The notes: generated by a model from the letters alone, not told the origin. 64,000 nucleotides of DNA from Doryteuthis pealeii (GCA_023376005.1 CM042150.1:72766015-72830014); one strand, 5' to 3'. Numbered from the stretch's first letter, positions 1-9,914 are shown. Numbers and translations: made by a program.

Positions 1-299
1 ACTATTCTTACATTAATCATTGGGAAAGAGATTGCAAAACTGTGAGAAGCATTGTGTCTAATTAACCAGTTGTGTTAATCTTTGAACATCAAAATAAAAA
101 TAAAAATCTATAAAGTTTTAAATTGAGTTGTGATATCTGTAGATGAATGGAATTATTACTGAATTTTTGATTATCAATCTTGTGGGGATTAAAATAAAAA
201 AAAAATTAAAAAAAAAAAATGTGGGGATTAAAATAAAAATAAAATAAAATAAAAATAAAAAATACAACAAACTCCCATGGGCCTTCACCGGAAGAACCC

Positions 300-865
300 T
301 CCACACATGTGTGAGAAAAGGGGCTGACTTCCGACCACCAAGAGAATATCTCGACCATTTCTAGTTCAGGCTGTAACTGGGTCTAGTAGCTCCTACTGGT
401 CAGGGAGATATTCTCTTACCACTGGCAACTATGACTGGTGAATAAAGCCTAAGTCATAAAACCACCTTCTGCCTTTGTCTCTTTCTTTTTTGTTCCATAA
501 ATTACTTCCTTTTCAATGTGAACACCAAATGAGATGGGGTTGAAAGCGAAAACCATAGGAACATGCACCGAGAATATCAGCTACCTTTAAAACACCCAAA
601 CCTCTTGCTACCCCATAATCTTATTACTGAACATTAAAGCTTTTTATATAATTCCAACTTTCATAGTTTGTGATGAGAGCAGGTGGTATCTATTATTATT
701 GTAAATCCAAATAAAAAATTCCAATGAGTGATATCCAAGGATAATGGTTTATCAATTCCAACCAATTTCATAAAACACTAATGATGGCAACTAACCTGTT
801 TTTGGTTAAGATTGTACCTTACTTACAGAAAGGGTGCAAGGGGAGGCAACTCTAGTGGATTAACA
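300..865 (-). repeat. Possible 3' LTR of the copia fragment
   Basis: Just beyond the pol remnant, the minus strand has a purine tract (inverse of the C/T run at 868-892) followed by TGTTAATCC at 865, which fits a polypurine tract next to an LTR starting TGTT. The far LTR edge is not found, and no second LTR is in the window to compare. Within it, arms near 332-355 and 398-424 form an imperfect inverted repeat around AGAGAATATCTC. Speculative. Confidence 0.25.
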
Positions 866-949
866 ATTCTTCCCTTTTTCTTTTTCTTTCAGATGAGCAT
901 CTGAAAAAGAGAATAAAAAAATGAATTCAAACAGACGACTCCTTGGTCT

Positions 950-2110
950 CTGATATAAAGCCAAGGATTTTAAATGATCACATTCCTTTCTTTGTTAAGG
1001 GGTCTGCAATTTGTCCATCAGTTGGTATGCAAGAGATTTCTGAAATTTCCTTTCTGTCCATTTCTCTTAATATGACCATCTCAATGTGAAGTGTCTTATC
1101 CAAAATCTGTATTGATGAATGTATCAAGTCATAGAGACAGAAATTGTCTATTTTGCATATAATCTTAATGTTCTCAGTTTTATCTTCTAGTTGCAGTAAT
1201 TCCAACAGCAGTTTTCTGTAAAATAAGCAAACTTCTGACATGTTAACCATGGATAGTGTTTCAGCAGCTAGTGTACGTTTTGACCCCCCCTAATCTGCTT
1301 AGATTGCCAAGCAATGGGCATATATTTATTATTGTTTCCTACTAAAAAGACTAAAGCCTCCTTGGGAACCCCCATCTGTTAAATTAGCAAAAGAAGCATC
1401 ATAGAGCAATGATTTACTCGTTTTCTGTAATTTTTGTTGTGGATATTGTATCTTTCAGATTTCTGTTTGCTTCTACTGGAAGATATTTTTATTTCTTCAC
1501 ATATTCGTTCTGTCCAAGTTTGTTATTCTCATTATTCTTTTTTTTATGTCTAATCCAATGTACTGAAACTCAGTGACTTCTTCAGATTTAACTGCAAACA
1601 CATGATGAAGTCTGTCTATAACTTTGCTCTGTAAGATTTCTGACCTTGAAAAGCAAAGATCATCAACATGAGCAGCAATTATACCCTGCAGTTTGTTTCC
1701 AAAATGGCACGTAAATATTGCCTGATCATATTTTGAAGCTACTGCTCCAGACATCATTAACTCCTCCCTGAGTGTTAGATACCAGGACCTAAAGGCATCA
1801 GTCAAACCATATACATATTTTGAGAGTCTCAAAATATACTCAAGGAGGTACATTAGCCTCTTTAGGAGGATCGAGATAAATTAATTGATCCAATTGATGG
1901 CTCTGCAGGAATTCTGTCTTTATGTCCATTGATTTACACATCCAATGGTTAACTGCCATTATTGTTAATGCTGTGTGTAAACTTTCTTCAGAGGATGTGG
2001 GGAGAATCATTCCTTATGTTGCAAGTATTCCTATCCTGAAAGCCTTTTGCAACAAGTATAGACTTATAGGGTTGTTTGCCATTAGAATATTTGGATCAGG
2101 TCACCAATAG
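950..2110 (-). pseudogene. Decayed Ty1/copia-type polymerase (reverse transcriptase and RNase H)
   Basis: Read on the minus strand in several frames. Near 2,060-2,020 is LVAKGFQD. Near 1,945-1,850 are MDIKTEFLQ and LIYLDPPKEA. From 1,853 to 1,500 comes YVYGLTDAFRSWYLTL, KYDQAIF and the catalytic HVDD at 1,670-1,659, the copia form of the reverse-transcriptase active site. Then FANLTDGGSQGGF (about 1,400-1,350) and the RNase H end with IPTDGQIADPLTKKGM (to 981). The order is that of a copia pol C-terminal half. Frameshifts and stops separate the blocks. Gag, protease and integrase are not seen. A dead retrotransposon fragment. Confidence 0.82.
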
Positions 2111-3939
2111 GTACCCCTGTTTTCATTGGAACAGAATTTTGCTTTTCACAGGTTATTAGTAAACAAAACTGACAGACGATTTTTGACATTATTTCATACA
2201 AACCAAAGACACGTTGGATAGAGTAGCCAAAGGTATTCTATTGGAAATTCATTAGGGTTTCAAATCAGCCAATGGCTACCTTTCTGAAGATCACTTATAA
2301 AAGCAAGACCCTAACAATCTATCTCCCACTTCTTCAATGGTCCCACATGGTGACAACAAGGTAAGACATGCAGGTTAGCATCGTTAACCCATGATGGTAG
2401 ATCAAGCTGTGTTTCTCCCCCCCCATACCTAGGACACACCTTGAGCCTTCAACTAAACTACTATGAATTACTACTATTTTTTGGACTCTAGAGTCAACAG
2501 AACTTTTAACAGGAGGATTTAATTCATACAGACAAAATCTCCAAGCAGGCATATAATTCTGCAAACTATCCCTTTTTACCTATCCTAACCTAAATCTGAT
2601 TCATTTAAATGATTCTTGTCTACTTGTCTACCATTGTACATATATTTTTTTCTATATTAAATGATTTTTGTAGTATCTTTGGTCGTCGTAACTTTTCTTT
2701 GGAACAATGCCCAGCTTCTCTCTGCTACCACTTTGTAATTGTATTCATTCCTAAGGGATTTAAATTCTTTACTTTAATTTTTATAATTCTTTAAAACAGA
2801 ACAAACACTAATATAAATCCACAATTCTTTGAAGCCTTCTGAGATGAAATTAAAGACTTTACTAAAAAATAAAGAAGAAATTATTTCAAGAAGATAGAAA
2901 TCATCCTAAACAATATTTTAGTTTTTGTGATAATAAGTTCTACTTTTCTTTCATGTGAAACACTAAAAATGCTACTCAAAATTTAGATACACTATCATTT
3001 TTTTCAAAGAAAATATTTTAGCATTTAAAAGTTAAATATTAAAATTATATTTACAAATCCAATGTCTAAAATTTGAATCATTTTACTATTTTTAAAAATA
3101 ATGTTCATCTTGGATTTTAAGAGATGAAAAAACTTTTAAAAATAGTGTCTATGTTTGTTATTGTATGGATGTTTCTCCATAACCAATTTATGTTGATAGG
3201 ATGTCATTTTGAATAGTTTGTTTTTATAGTTTCTCTCAGAGAAATTGAGATTTTCTTAGCAGTTTCCTTTTCATTTCCACTTAATGGATTACATGCTATC
3301 AGCAGCAACAAACAATCTTTTGTTATTTCTGAACAAAACACTTTTACTACACTTATGGAAAAATCACTGTTATAGAGAAAAAATAAGTCTGTGTTTAATG
3401 TGACATGATGGCCCAAACAATAAATTAGTAAACTAAATAAAAGACTTCTTCATTTTTTTCACTTGGACATTTTGCAGAATTAATCATTAACCATATTAAT
3501 GACCACAGTGAAAAGAGTCATTACAGCAAAATACAGTACAGCGTAAGACAATATGACAAAACACACACTTACAAGTAGTAGGACTATACAAATAATTTAT
3601 ATATATGGTAACATATCAGTTTACTGGAAATCACTAGTCTGTTTAAACACTATTGGTTTTGCCATAAATAATTGAAAAAAAAAATCAGACAATTATGACC
3701 AAGGCAACTATATAGATTCTGAAAAGTTCATAGGCTGATCCAGATATTCTCATGAAATGTAATGAAATGAGGTTTATTTTTCAACATAGTCCCCAATATG
3801 ACCCTTACACATCTTCCATTGATGTTGCTGTGAATCCCATTGATAAAAAAAAGTCATCAACAGTATCAGCCAAATACATTTTTTCCTTCTATCTCCTCTT
3901 CATTGCACACATCATAATATCAACCATGACTTACACATT
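2111..3939. other. Intergenic, no supported gene
   Basis: AT-rich. A few short open frames around 2,334-2,564 on the minus strand may be further copia debris, but no motif supports this. Confidence 0.4.
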
Positions 3940-5712
3940 AGCAACCCAACTCTTCCCCATTTCCAACTCTTCCCCATCCCCAAACCTTTCTTCCCCATCC
4001 TAGCAACCCAACCCAAAACCCTAGCAACCCAACTCTTCCCCATCCCCAAACCCTAGCAACCCAACTCTTCCCCCCCCAAACCCTAGCAACCCAACTCTTC
4101 CCATCCCCAAACCTCTAGCAACCCAACTCTTCCCATCCCCAAACCCTAGCAACCCAACTCTTCCCCATCCCCAAACCTAGCAACCCAACTCTTCCCCATC
4201 CCAAACCCTAGCAACCCAACTCTTCCCCATCCCCAAACCCTAGCAACCCAACTCTTCCCCATCCCCAACCCTAGCAACCAACTCTTCCCCATCCCAAACC
4301 CTAGCAACCCAACTCTTCCCCATCCCCAAACCCTAGCAACCCAACTCTTCCCATCCCCAAAACCTAGCAACCCAACTCTTCCCCATCCCCAAACCCTAGC
4401 AACCCAACTCTTCCCCATCCCCAAACCCTAGCAACCCAACTCTTCCCCTCCCCAAACCTAGCAACCCAACTCTTCCCCATCCCCAAACCTAGCAACCCAA
4501 CTCTTCCCCCCAAACCTAGCAACCCAACTCTTCCCCATCCCCAAACCCTAGCAACCCAACTCTTCCCCATCCCAAACCCTAGCCCCAACTCTTCCCCATC
4601 CCCAAACCCTAGCAACCCAACTCTTCCCCATCCCAAACCCTAGCAACCCAACTCTTTCCCCAACTCTTCCCCATCCCCAAAACCTAGCAACCCAACTCTT
4701 CCCCATCCCCAAACCCTAGCAACCCAACTCTTCCCCATCCCAAACCCTAGCAACCCAACTCTTCCCATCCCCAAACCCTAGCAACCCAACTCTTCCCCAT
4801 CCCCAAACCCTAGCAACCCAACTCTTCCCCATCCCAAACCCTAGCAACCCAACTCTTCCCATCCCAAACCTTAGCAACCCAACTCTTCCCCATCCCAAAC
4901 CCTAGCAACCCAACTCTTCCCCATCCCCAAACCCTAGGCAACCCAACTCTTCCCCATCCTCCCCATCCCCCCTAGCAACCCAACTCTTCCCCATCCCCAA
5001 ACCCTAGCAACCCAAACCCAACTCTTCCCCATCCCCAAACCTAGCAACCCAACTCTTCCCCATCCCCAAACCTAGCAACCCAACTCTTCCCCATCCCCAA
5101 ACCCTAGCAACCCAACTCTTCCCCATCCTCAAACCCTAGCAACCCAACTCTTCCCCATCCCAAACCTAGCAACCCAACTCTTCCCCATCCCCAAACCTAG
5201 CAACCAACTCTTCCCCATCCCCAAACCTTAGCAAACCTTCCCCAAACCCTTAGCAACCCAACTCTTCCCCATCCCCAAACCCTAGCAACCCAACTCTTCC
5301 CCATCCCAAACCCTAAACCTAGCAACCCACTCTTCCCCATCCCAAACCCTAGCAACCCAACTCTTCCCCATCCCCAAACCCTTAGCAACCCAACTCTTCC
5401 CATCCCCAAACCCTAGCAACCCAACTCTTCCCCATCCCAAACCCTAGCAACCCAACTCTTCCCCATCCCCAAAACCCTAGCAACCCAACTCTTCCCCATC
5501 CCCAAACCTAGCAACCCAACTCTTCCCACTCTTCCCCATCCAAACCCTAGCAACCCAACTCTTCCCCATCCCAAACCCTAGCAACCCAACTCTTCCCCAT
5601 CCCCAAACCTAGCAACCCAACTCTTCCCCATCCCCAAACCCTAGCAACCCAACTCTTCCCCATCCCCAAACCCTAGCAACCCAACTCTTCCCCATCCCCA
5701 AACCTCCACCCT
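3940..5712. repeat. 32-bp minisatellite with G-quadruplex potential on the minus strand
   Basis: Tandem array of a unit of about 32 bp, consensus CCCTAGCAACCCAACTC followed by TTCCCCATCCCCAAA, over about 1.77 kb, hence roughly 55 units. Units differ mainly by loss or gain of a C or A and occasional short deletions. On the minus strand each unit reads GGGG-N2-GGGG-N7-GGG-N6-GGG, which meets the usual G-quadruplex pattern. The open frames through it (GMGKSWVARVWG repeats) are by-products of the repetition and not genes. Confidence 0.97.
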
Positions 5713-5940
5713 AGTTAAGAACAACTACACCAGATAACCCCGACCATTACACACCCTTCCACCAATACGCAACCGACAACACTTATCACCTGAAAAGCAG
5801 AAAACTTAACATCTCCCACACAAGATCTCACCACTGTCCTGAAGAAGGTAGCATAAATTGAAACATTATAGCATCGATATAACCATCAAGAATAAATAAC
5901 TGATCCTTTTGAAAATTTGGTGTTTGTCTATACAACATTC
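5713..5940 (+). repeat. Unclassified repeat tail next to the minisatellite
   Basis: C/A-rich sequence leading to CCTGAAGAAGGTAGC, then GAAACATTATAG and an AATAAATAA motif. The pairing of CTGAAGAAG with GAAACATT and a poly-A signal is a recurring retroelement-tail arrangement in this window (compare 11.6 and 22.0 kb). No coding region is recognised. Confidence 0.35.
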
Positions 5941-6004
5941 CACTTTCTGTCTGATTGATTTCCCCATTTTATTTGCAGATGTTAATTGCTATTTAATAGT
6001 TTTT

Positions 6005-6172
6005 ATTTAAGAAGCATTATATTTTGTGCCTGGTGGATAAATCTAGTATATACAGAGATTAGTAGTGAGGTCAGAAAATAGTCCCTTTACAGGATGCACT
6101 AAAAGTAGTTTCTTTTTTATAGACCTTTATTCTTAAGCTTATTTCATGTGCACATCTAAAGACTATCTATGA

Positions 6173-6178
<6 letters not shown>
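6005..6178 (+). repeat. Left half of a duplicated local segment split by insertions
   Basis: This stretch matches 8,968-9,147 (for example AGTCCCTTTA, CACTAAAAGTA, ATCTATGACTC) with moderate divergence. The matching continues at 8,400-8,535 against 9,148-9,246. One copy is therefore contiguous at 9.0-9.25 kb, and the other is split by about 2.2 kb of SINE, mariner, retrozyme array and TA repeats. Confidence 0.75.

Positions 6179-6212
<34 letters not shown>
6178..6212. repeat. (TA)n microsatellite
   Basis: Uninterrupted TA run at the tail side of a SINE. Confidence 0.95.
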
Positions 6213-6214
<2 letters not shown>

Positions 6215-6449
6215 TTGTGGGGAGTGGACTATTGTCAGTATCAGCCTGGCAGCAAGGGAATCTATCACTTTTTCATTAGCGCTAGATCAGGGAGATTGTT
6301 TTCTTGGGGACGATCTGAGGTGGACCATTACACCTACCATCAGCTCTCCACTTTACTACTTATATGCTGAGGTGATGAGAGCCAGTATCAAACCCAGAAG
6401 ATTGTGGTTTAGTTGGATGCTCTACCAACTGAGCTAAATGGGTCCCTTA
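6213..6449 (-). repeat. tRNA-derived SINE, family 1
   Basis: The minus strand begins with a tRNA-like head containing TTTAGCTCAGTTGGTAGAGC (A box) and a degenerate B box, followed by the same body as 25,839-26,092: CAGCATATAAGTAG, GAGCTGATGGTAGGTGT, TCCACCTCAGAT, ATCTCCCTGATCTAGCGC and a tail near GGCTGATACTGACA. It abuts a (TA)n array at its tail. Confidence 0.85.
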
Positions 6450-6466
6450 CTTTATATATATATATA

Positions 6467-7765
6467 CAGGGTGTTTGGGATGAATTTGACAGTTTCATAA
6501 GAAAAAAGAAAAAGTGCTTGGTAACTACAAAATTTAATGGATTGTAAAGAAATTCAACAGGCACAGAAATTACACTACTGTCAACAAGATTCACTCAAAA
6601 TAACTGCCATTAGCATCGATCACAGCCTCAATCCTGCTCTGGAACCTGGAGCAAGCTGATGTTACAGTTTCCCTGGGAAGGGTCTCAAAAACTACCTTAA
6701 TTCTGTCGATTAACTGGGCTTTTATAGTACTGGTACAGCAATTGGTGTCTTTCTCAACAGCGCCCCATACATAATAATCCATGGGGTTAAAATCTGGGGA
6801 GTTCGAAGGCCAAACTTTGGGACTGGTGTAGTTGTAAAAATTTGCTGACAACCATTTTTGATTTTTCCCAGAGGTGAGGCAGGGGGCCGAATCCTGCTGC
6901 CATACATATGACCTACCATTGGATACCCTTATTATCCAGGGCTTGACTACAGTGTTTAACAACTCTACATAGGCATCTGAATTCAACCTGATACCCTCTC
7001 TAAAAAAAATGTGGAGGCATCACATCACCCACAGAGGACACACATCCGAAAACAATCACAGTTTGGGGAAATTTAGTCTGCATGACACGAGGAGTGTCCT
7101 TTGGACTGTATGCAAGCCATCTGTTATTCTGCGTGTTGTGCTTTTGATGTTGGCAAAAGTTTTTCTCATCGGAAAAGAACCAGATTGTTTGTGGTTCAGC
7201 AGGATGTTTCACTTTGCTCAGAAGTTTCTTCGCCTTTGTCAGACGATTTTCACAGGCCTTTCTGGGAGCAGTTGACCTCTGCAATGCTTGTATGAGTAGT
7301 AGCAAAGGTCTTCATTGAGTGCAAGCTTCATGGTAGAGGCTGAAACATTCAATTCATGTGACAAAGCCTGAATTCCAATGCCAGGTTCCTCTAACACTTT
7401 TTTCTGCAGATTTTTGATGAATTCTGCTGTACGAATGCAATCAGATCATTTTTGCTACTTTCTTTTAGCCACAGCCTTGTAGTCACCATTGCAATTCTCC
7501 AGTTCATGCCTGATTGTTTTTACAGTGTTCAGGGTGCATTGGGTAGCAACCATAATTTCCTTATTTTGATAGCTGACACAGATCATGATACAAGTTATTC
7601 TCTTCCATGATTCAGGTGGGTTCCAGTCATCCATTCTATCTGTCATCACGTATATGAATGAAGAAGGGTCCAAGCTTTTAAATGATGTGTAGTGTGTGTG
7701 TCAATACCTCCAACCTACAGAGAAAAATAACCAAATATAAGTATGTCAAATTTATCCTGAACACC

Positions 7766-7768
<3 letters not shown>
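6467..7768 (-). mobile_element. Mariner-type (DD37D/maT-like) DNA transposon, about 1.3 kb, inactive
   Basis: Terminal inverted repeats begin CAGGGTGTTTGGGATGAATT on the left and, inverted, CAGGGTGTTCAGGATAAATT on the right. Both are flanked by TA inside TA-rich DNA. The minus strand codes a broken transposase in three blocks. Near 7,673-7,455 is an N-terminal part ending GDYKAVAKRK. Near 7,305-7,000 is IWFFSDEKNF with the first catalytic D and NTQNNRW. Near 6,986-6,591 are VWQQDSAPC (second D) and NSPDFNPMDYYVWG (third D). I count 37 residues between the second and third D, the maT spacing. Frameshifts between blocks show it is dead. Confidence 0.85.

Positions 7769-7797
<29 letters not shown>
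7769..7797. repeat. (TA)n microsatellite between the mariner element and the retrozyme array
   Basis: It provides the TA target at the right mariner end and abuts the first retrozyme unit. Confidence 0.95.
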
Positions 7798-7802
<5 letters not shown>

Positions 7803-8016
7803 GGGACTAATTGTGAAAATTCACCGCTTCGGCACAAAGCTAGTCTCACTTGTTTACAAGTTAGAGACCTCTGGTGAGTTTATTTCCGGTTTAGGAAATA
7901 TAGCGATTATTCTGCCTTCTATCCTTGGCAGCTGCTTGTGGACCCATCGGTAAGAGACTTGACGAGCGAAAGTTCGTTCGGGTCTCGAACCTGACCAGAG
8001 GTAGCTGCTGAAAAAT

Positions 8017-8072
8017 AAGTATAGCTGCACTGATGAGGGGTAAACCCCGAAATGTGCGTCTGTAGATTGCTT
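8017..8072 (+). ncRNA. Type I hammerhead ribozyme, copy 1
   Basis: Core CTGATGA at 8,030-8,036. Stem II is GGGG/CCCC (8,037-8,040 with 8,045-8,048) closed by a TAAA loop. GAAA is at 8,049-8,052. Stem III is minimal: A-U, U-G and G-C around a 2-nt loop. The cleavage triplet GTC is at 8,058-8,060. Stem I pairs CTGCA (8,025-8,029) with TGTAG (8,061-8,065), then an internal loop (TATAG against ATTG), then AAG with CTT. All invariant core bases are present. Such a short stem III is typical of metazoan hammerheads that often act as dimers. The internal loop in stem I could make the usual contact with loop II. Confidence 0.88.
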
Positions 8073-8329
8073 TATATACGCTCCCAACTTTTCAGGTTGA
8101 GCACTCTGTTTAGAAGGGACTAATTGCGAAAATTCACCGCTTCGGCGCAAAGCTAGTCTCACTTGTTTACAAGTTAGAGACCTCTGGTGAGTTTATTTCC
8201 GGTTTAGGAAATATAGCGATTATTCTGCCTTCTATCCTTGGCAGCTGCTTGTGGACCCATCGGTAAGAGACTTGACGAGCGAAAGTTCGTTCGGGTCTCG
8301 AACCTGACCAGAGGTAGCTGCTTAAAAAT

Positions 8330-8385
8330 AAGTATAGCTGCACTGATGAGGGGTAAACCCCGAAATGTGCGTCTGTAGATTGCTT
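8330..8385 (+). ncRNA. Type I hammerhead ribozyme, copy 2
   Basis: Same fold as copy 1, exactly 313 nt downstream: CTGATGA at 8,343-8,349, GGGG-TAAA-CCCC, GAAA at 8,362-8,365, and cleavage after C8,373. Stem I (CTGCA with TGTAG) and its internal loop are unchanged. Downstream the sequence runs into TA and CA dinucleotides. Confidence 0.88.
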
Positions 8386-8399
8386 TATATATATATACA

Positions 8400-8535
8400 C
8401 ACACACACAAAGAAGTATTACTTCCAACAAACATTGTGTCTGAGGTTTGTGTTTTTTTATTTTATATTTTATAAGACACATGATACTAATAGTTACAGAT
8501 AAACTAATGAAGGTGAGATAAGAATTATTTTAGTT
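8400..8535 (+). repeat. Right half of the duplicated local segment
   Basis: Matches 9,148-9,246 (TTACTT-CAACAAACATT, ATGATACTAATAGTTACAGAT, GAGATAAGAATTATTTTA). It resumes the match interrupted at 6,178. Confidence 0.75.
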
Positions 8536-8967
8536 TTTATACTGCTCTGTAGTCTGTCCTGTAGTCTGCCCTGCTAAATACATTTGGTTATGATAAAGTA
8601 CCAAATCCTCCAGTGTTTTGATGAAGTATAATCTTGGTTCAGGTGTTGGTTTCAACACAGTTGCTTCCTTCTGTTGGTTTCTGGTCAGATGGGTTGCTGC
8701 CAGCATTGATGTCTTGTGTTTTTCTTTTTTCAAATGGAATAATCATTTTACCTTGATGCCACCACTTTAAACCTAGGCCAAACACTGGATGATGAGATTG
8801 GTAGCTTCCTTTTTTGTTTTTCATGCTGCATTGTCTGGTTTTTAATGTTTTTCTTCATGTTTGGGGAAATTCTGCTGCAGCTGCCAGCATGTAACATTGA
8901 GATATCAACATTTGTCTTAGTGGCGTTGAGTTAAGAATCATTAATATCAGTGAGATACAAGACTGGT
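8536..8967. other. Unassigned stretch, slightly less AT-rich
   Basis: Contains moderately long open frames on the minus strand (for example to ATHLTRNQQKEATVLKPTPE around 8,560-8,700). They have no recognisable motif and several overlap in different frames. It may be repeat-derived. No gene is called. Confidence 0.3.
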
Positions 8968-9246
8968 TTATAAGAAGACATGTTTTTAGTGTGCGAGGGA
9001 TATAAATCCAGTATATACATAGAGTGATAGTAAGGTGAGAAAGTAGTCCCTTTATAGGATTCACTAAAAGTATTTTCTTTTTTTATGGACTTTACTCTTA
9101 ATCTTATTTCAGGTGGAAATCTAAAGATTATCTATGACTCTACTATAAAAGAATTATTACTTTCAACAAACATTCTAAGGATTGTTTTTTCTTTTTTGTT
9201 TTATAAAACATGATACTAATAGTTACAGATGAGATAAGAATTATTT
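8968..9246 (+). repeat. Uninterrupted copy of the locally duplicated segment
   Basis: Contiguous counterpart of 6,005-6,178 plus 8,400-8,535. It shows what the site looked like before the inserted elements arrived. No coding content. Confidence 0.75.
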
Positions 9247-9499
9247 TATATATCTATGTTAACTATGCCTACAGAAAAAATAGCAATAATTAGATACTCC
9301 AATAAGAAAAATTTATTAAACAATAGAATAGAATTGATTTGTAATTGTAGATATAAAACAAGTTGTGTCCTAAAATAAAAAAGAATTATACTCTTAAATT
9401 TAACCATTTACATTAGCTTTTATTTGGAATAGTAATTAAGATATATGAACAGGACCCATAATTTTTTTCCACAATTATTATTATTATAGCTCTACTTTT

Positions 9500-9569
9500 T
9501 ATGAAGTATTGAGCACTCTTGGATAAATTACTAGTGCTACTCCAACAGAAAATGTTGAAGTGACACTCA

Positions 9570-9604
<35 letters not shown>

Positions 9605-9697
9605 TATAGTGTGGGATTGTCACTGTTTCAGCTTTTACTGGAACGGTATGCCAAACAAAGTATTATTGGTAGAGTGCTCAATATAAAATAGAGCTGT
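9500..9697. repeat. Inverted repeat with a (TA)n centre
   Basis: TGAGCACTCT near 9,509 and the inverse of AGAGTGCTCA near 9,671-9,680 are matched, as are GTGCTACTCCAACAGAAAATG and the inverse of the stretch near 9,622-9,655. The arms are imperfect and about 80 bp long, separated by a (TA)n tract at 9,572-9,602. Confidence 0.55.
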
Positions 9698-9759
9698 TAT
9701 ATAATATAATAAATAAATATATAACGGTTTTACATATCTATTTATTAGGTGACAAAGGA

Positions 9760-9807
9760 ACATTCGCGACCATTTTGGTTTCACGTGTCAACAATCATCA
9801 GGTGAAC
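9760..9807 (-). ncRNA. Degenerate hammerhead-like fold in the left foldback arm
   Basis: Mirror of the previous entry on the minus strand: CTGATGA (9,801-9,795), GAAA (9,782-9,779) and GTC (9,770-9,768). Stem I has one mismatch more than in the right arm, and stem II is equally weak. Confidence 0.35.
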
Positions 9808-9858
9808 ATGTTACAAATGCATTTGTAACATGTTCACCTGAATTAATTAAGATATATG

Positions 9859-9914
9859 AACAGTTCACCTGATGATTGTTGACGCATGAAACCAAAATGG
9901 TCGTGAATGTTCCT
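9859..9914 (+). ncRNA. Degenerate hammerhead-like fold in the right foldback arm
   Basis: CTGATGA at 9,869-9,875, GAAA at 9,888-9,891, stem III CCA/TGG with an AAA loop plus the A-U pair, and GTC at 9,900-9,902. Stem I pairs GTTCAC (9,863-9,868) with GTGAAT (9,903-9,908), then a bulge and GAAC with GTTC. Stem II is weak: the first pair would be T-T, where active hammerheads need a good pair. It may be a relic or a coincidence. Confidence 0.4.

Larger units (their letters stand above)
7798..8390 (+). mobile_element. Retrozyme-like tandem array, 313-bp monomer with hammerhead ribozymes
   Basis: Almost two copies of a 313-bp unit in direct tandem (7,798-8,110 and 8,111-8,390, the second ending after the ribozyme). 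Each has a type I hammerhead near its end. The part shared by both copies (about 280 bp) shows three substitutions by eye. The unit folds well on paper: ACCTCTGGT at 7,867-7,875 pairs perfectly with 7,994-8,002, GACTA with TAGTC, and TTGTG with CACAA. Cleavage at both ribozymes would release a 313-nt monomer (8,061-8,373). Metazoan retrozymes, non-autonomous elements thought to rely on Penelope-like machinery, have this layout. Minus-strand open frames through the array are by-products. Confidence 0.8.

Noticed and set aside
3940..5712. Long minus-strand frames reading GMGKSWVARVWG repeats as a repetitive protein
   Set aside because: They are forced by the 32-bp period and switch frame at every indel.
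3940..5712. Interstitial telomere, because AAACCCTAG resembles telomere repeats
   Set aside because: The unit is 32 bp with other content; telomere-like hexamers are not in tandem.
5830..5880. Hammerhead-like string CTGAAGAAG...GAAACATT
   Set aside because: No stem II between the boxes and no cleavage triplet in place.
7854..8481. Minus-strand open frames of about 100 codons through the retrozyme array as genes
   Set aside because: Both derive from the same structured non-coding unit, and the plus strand explains the conservation.
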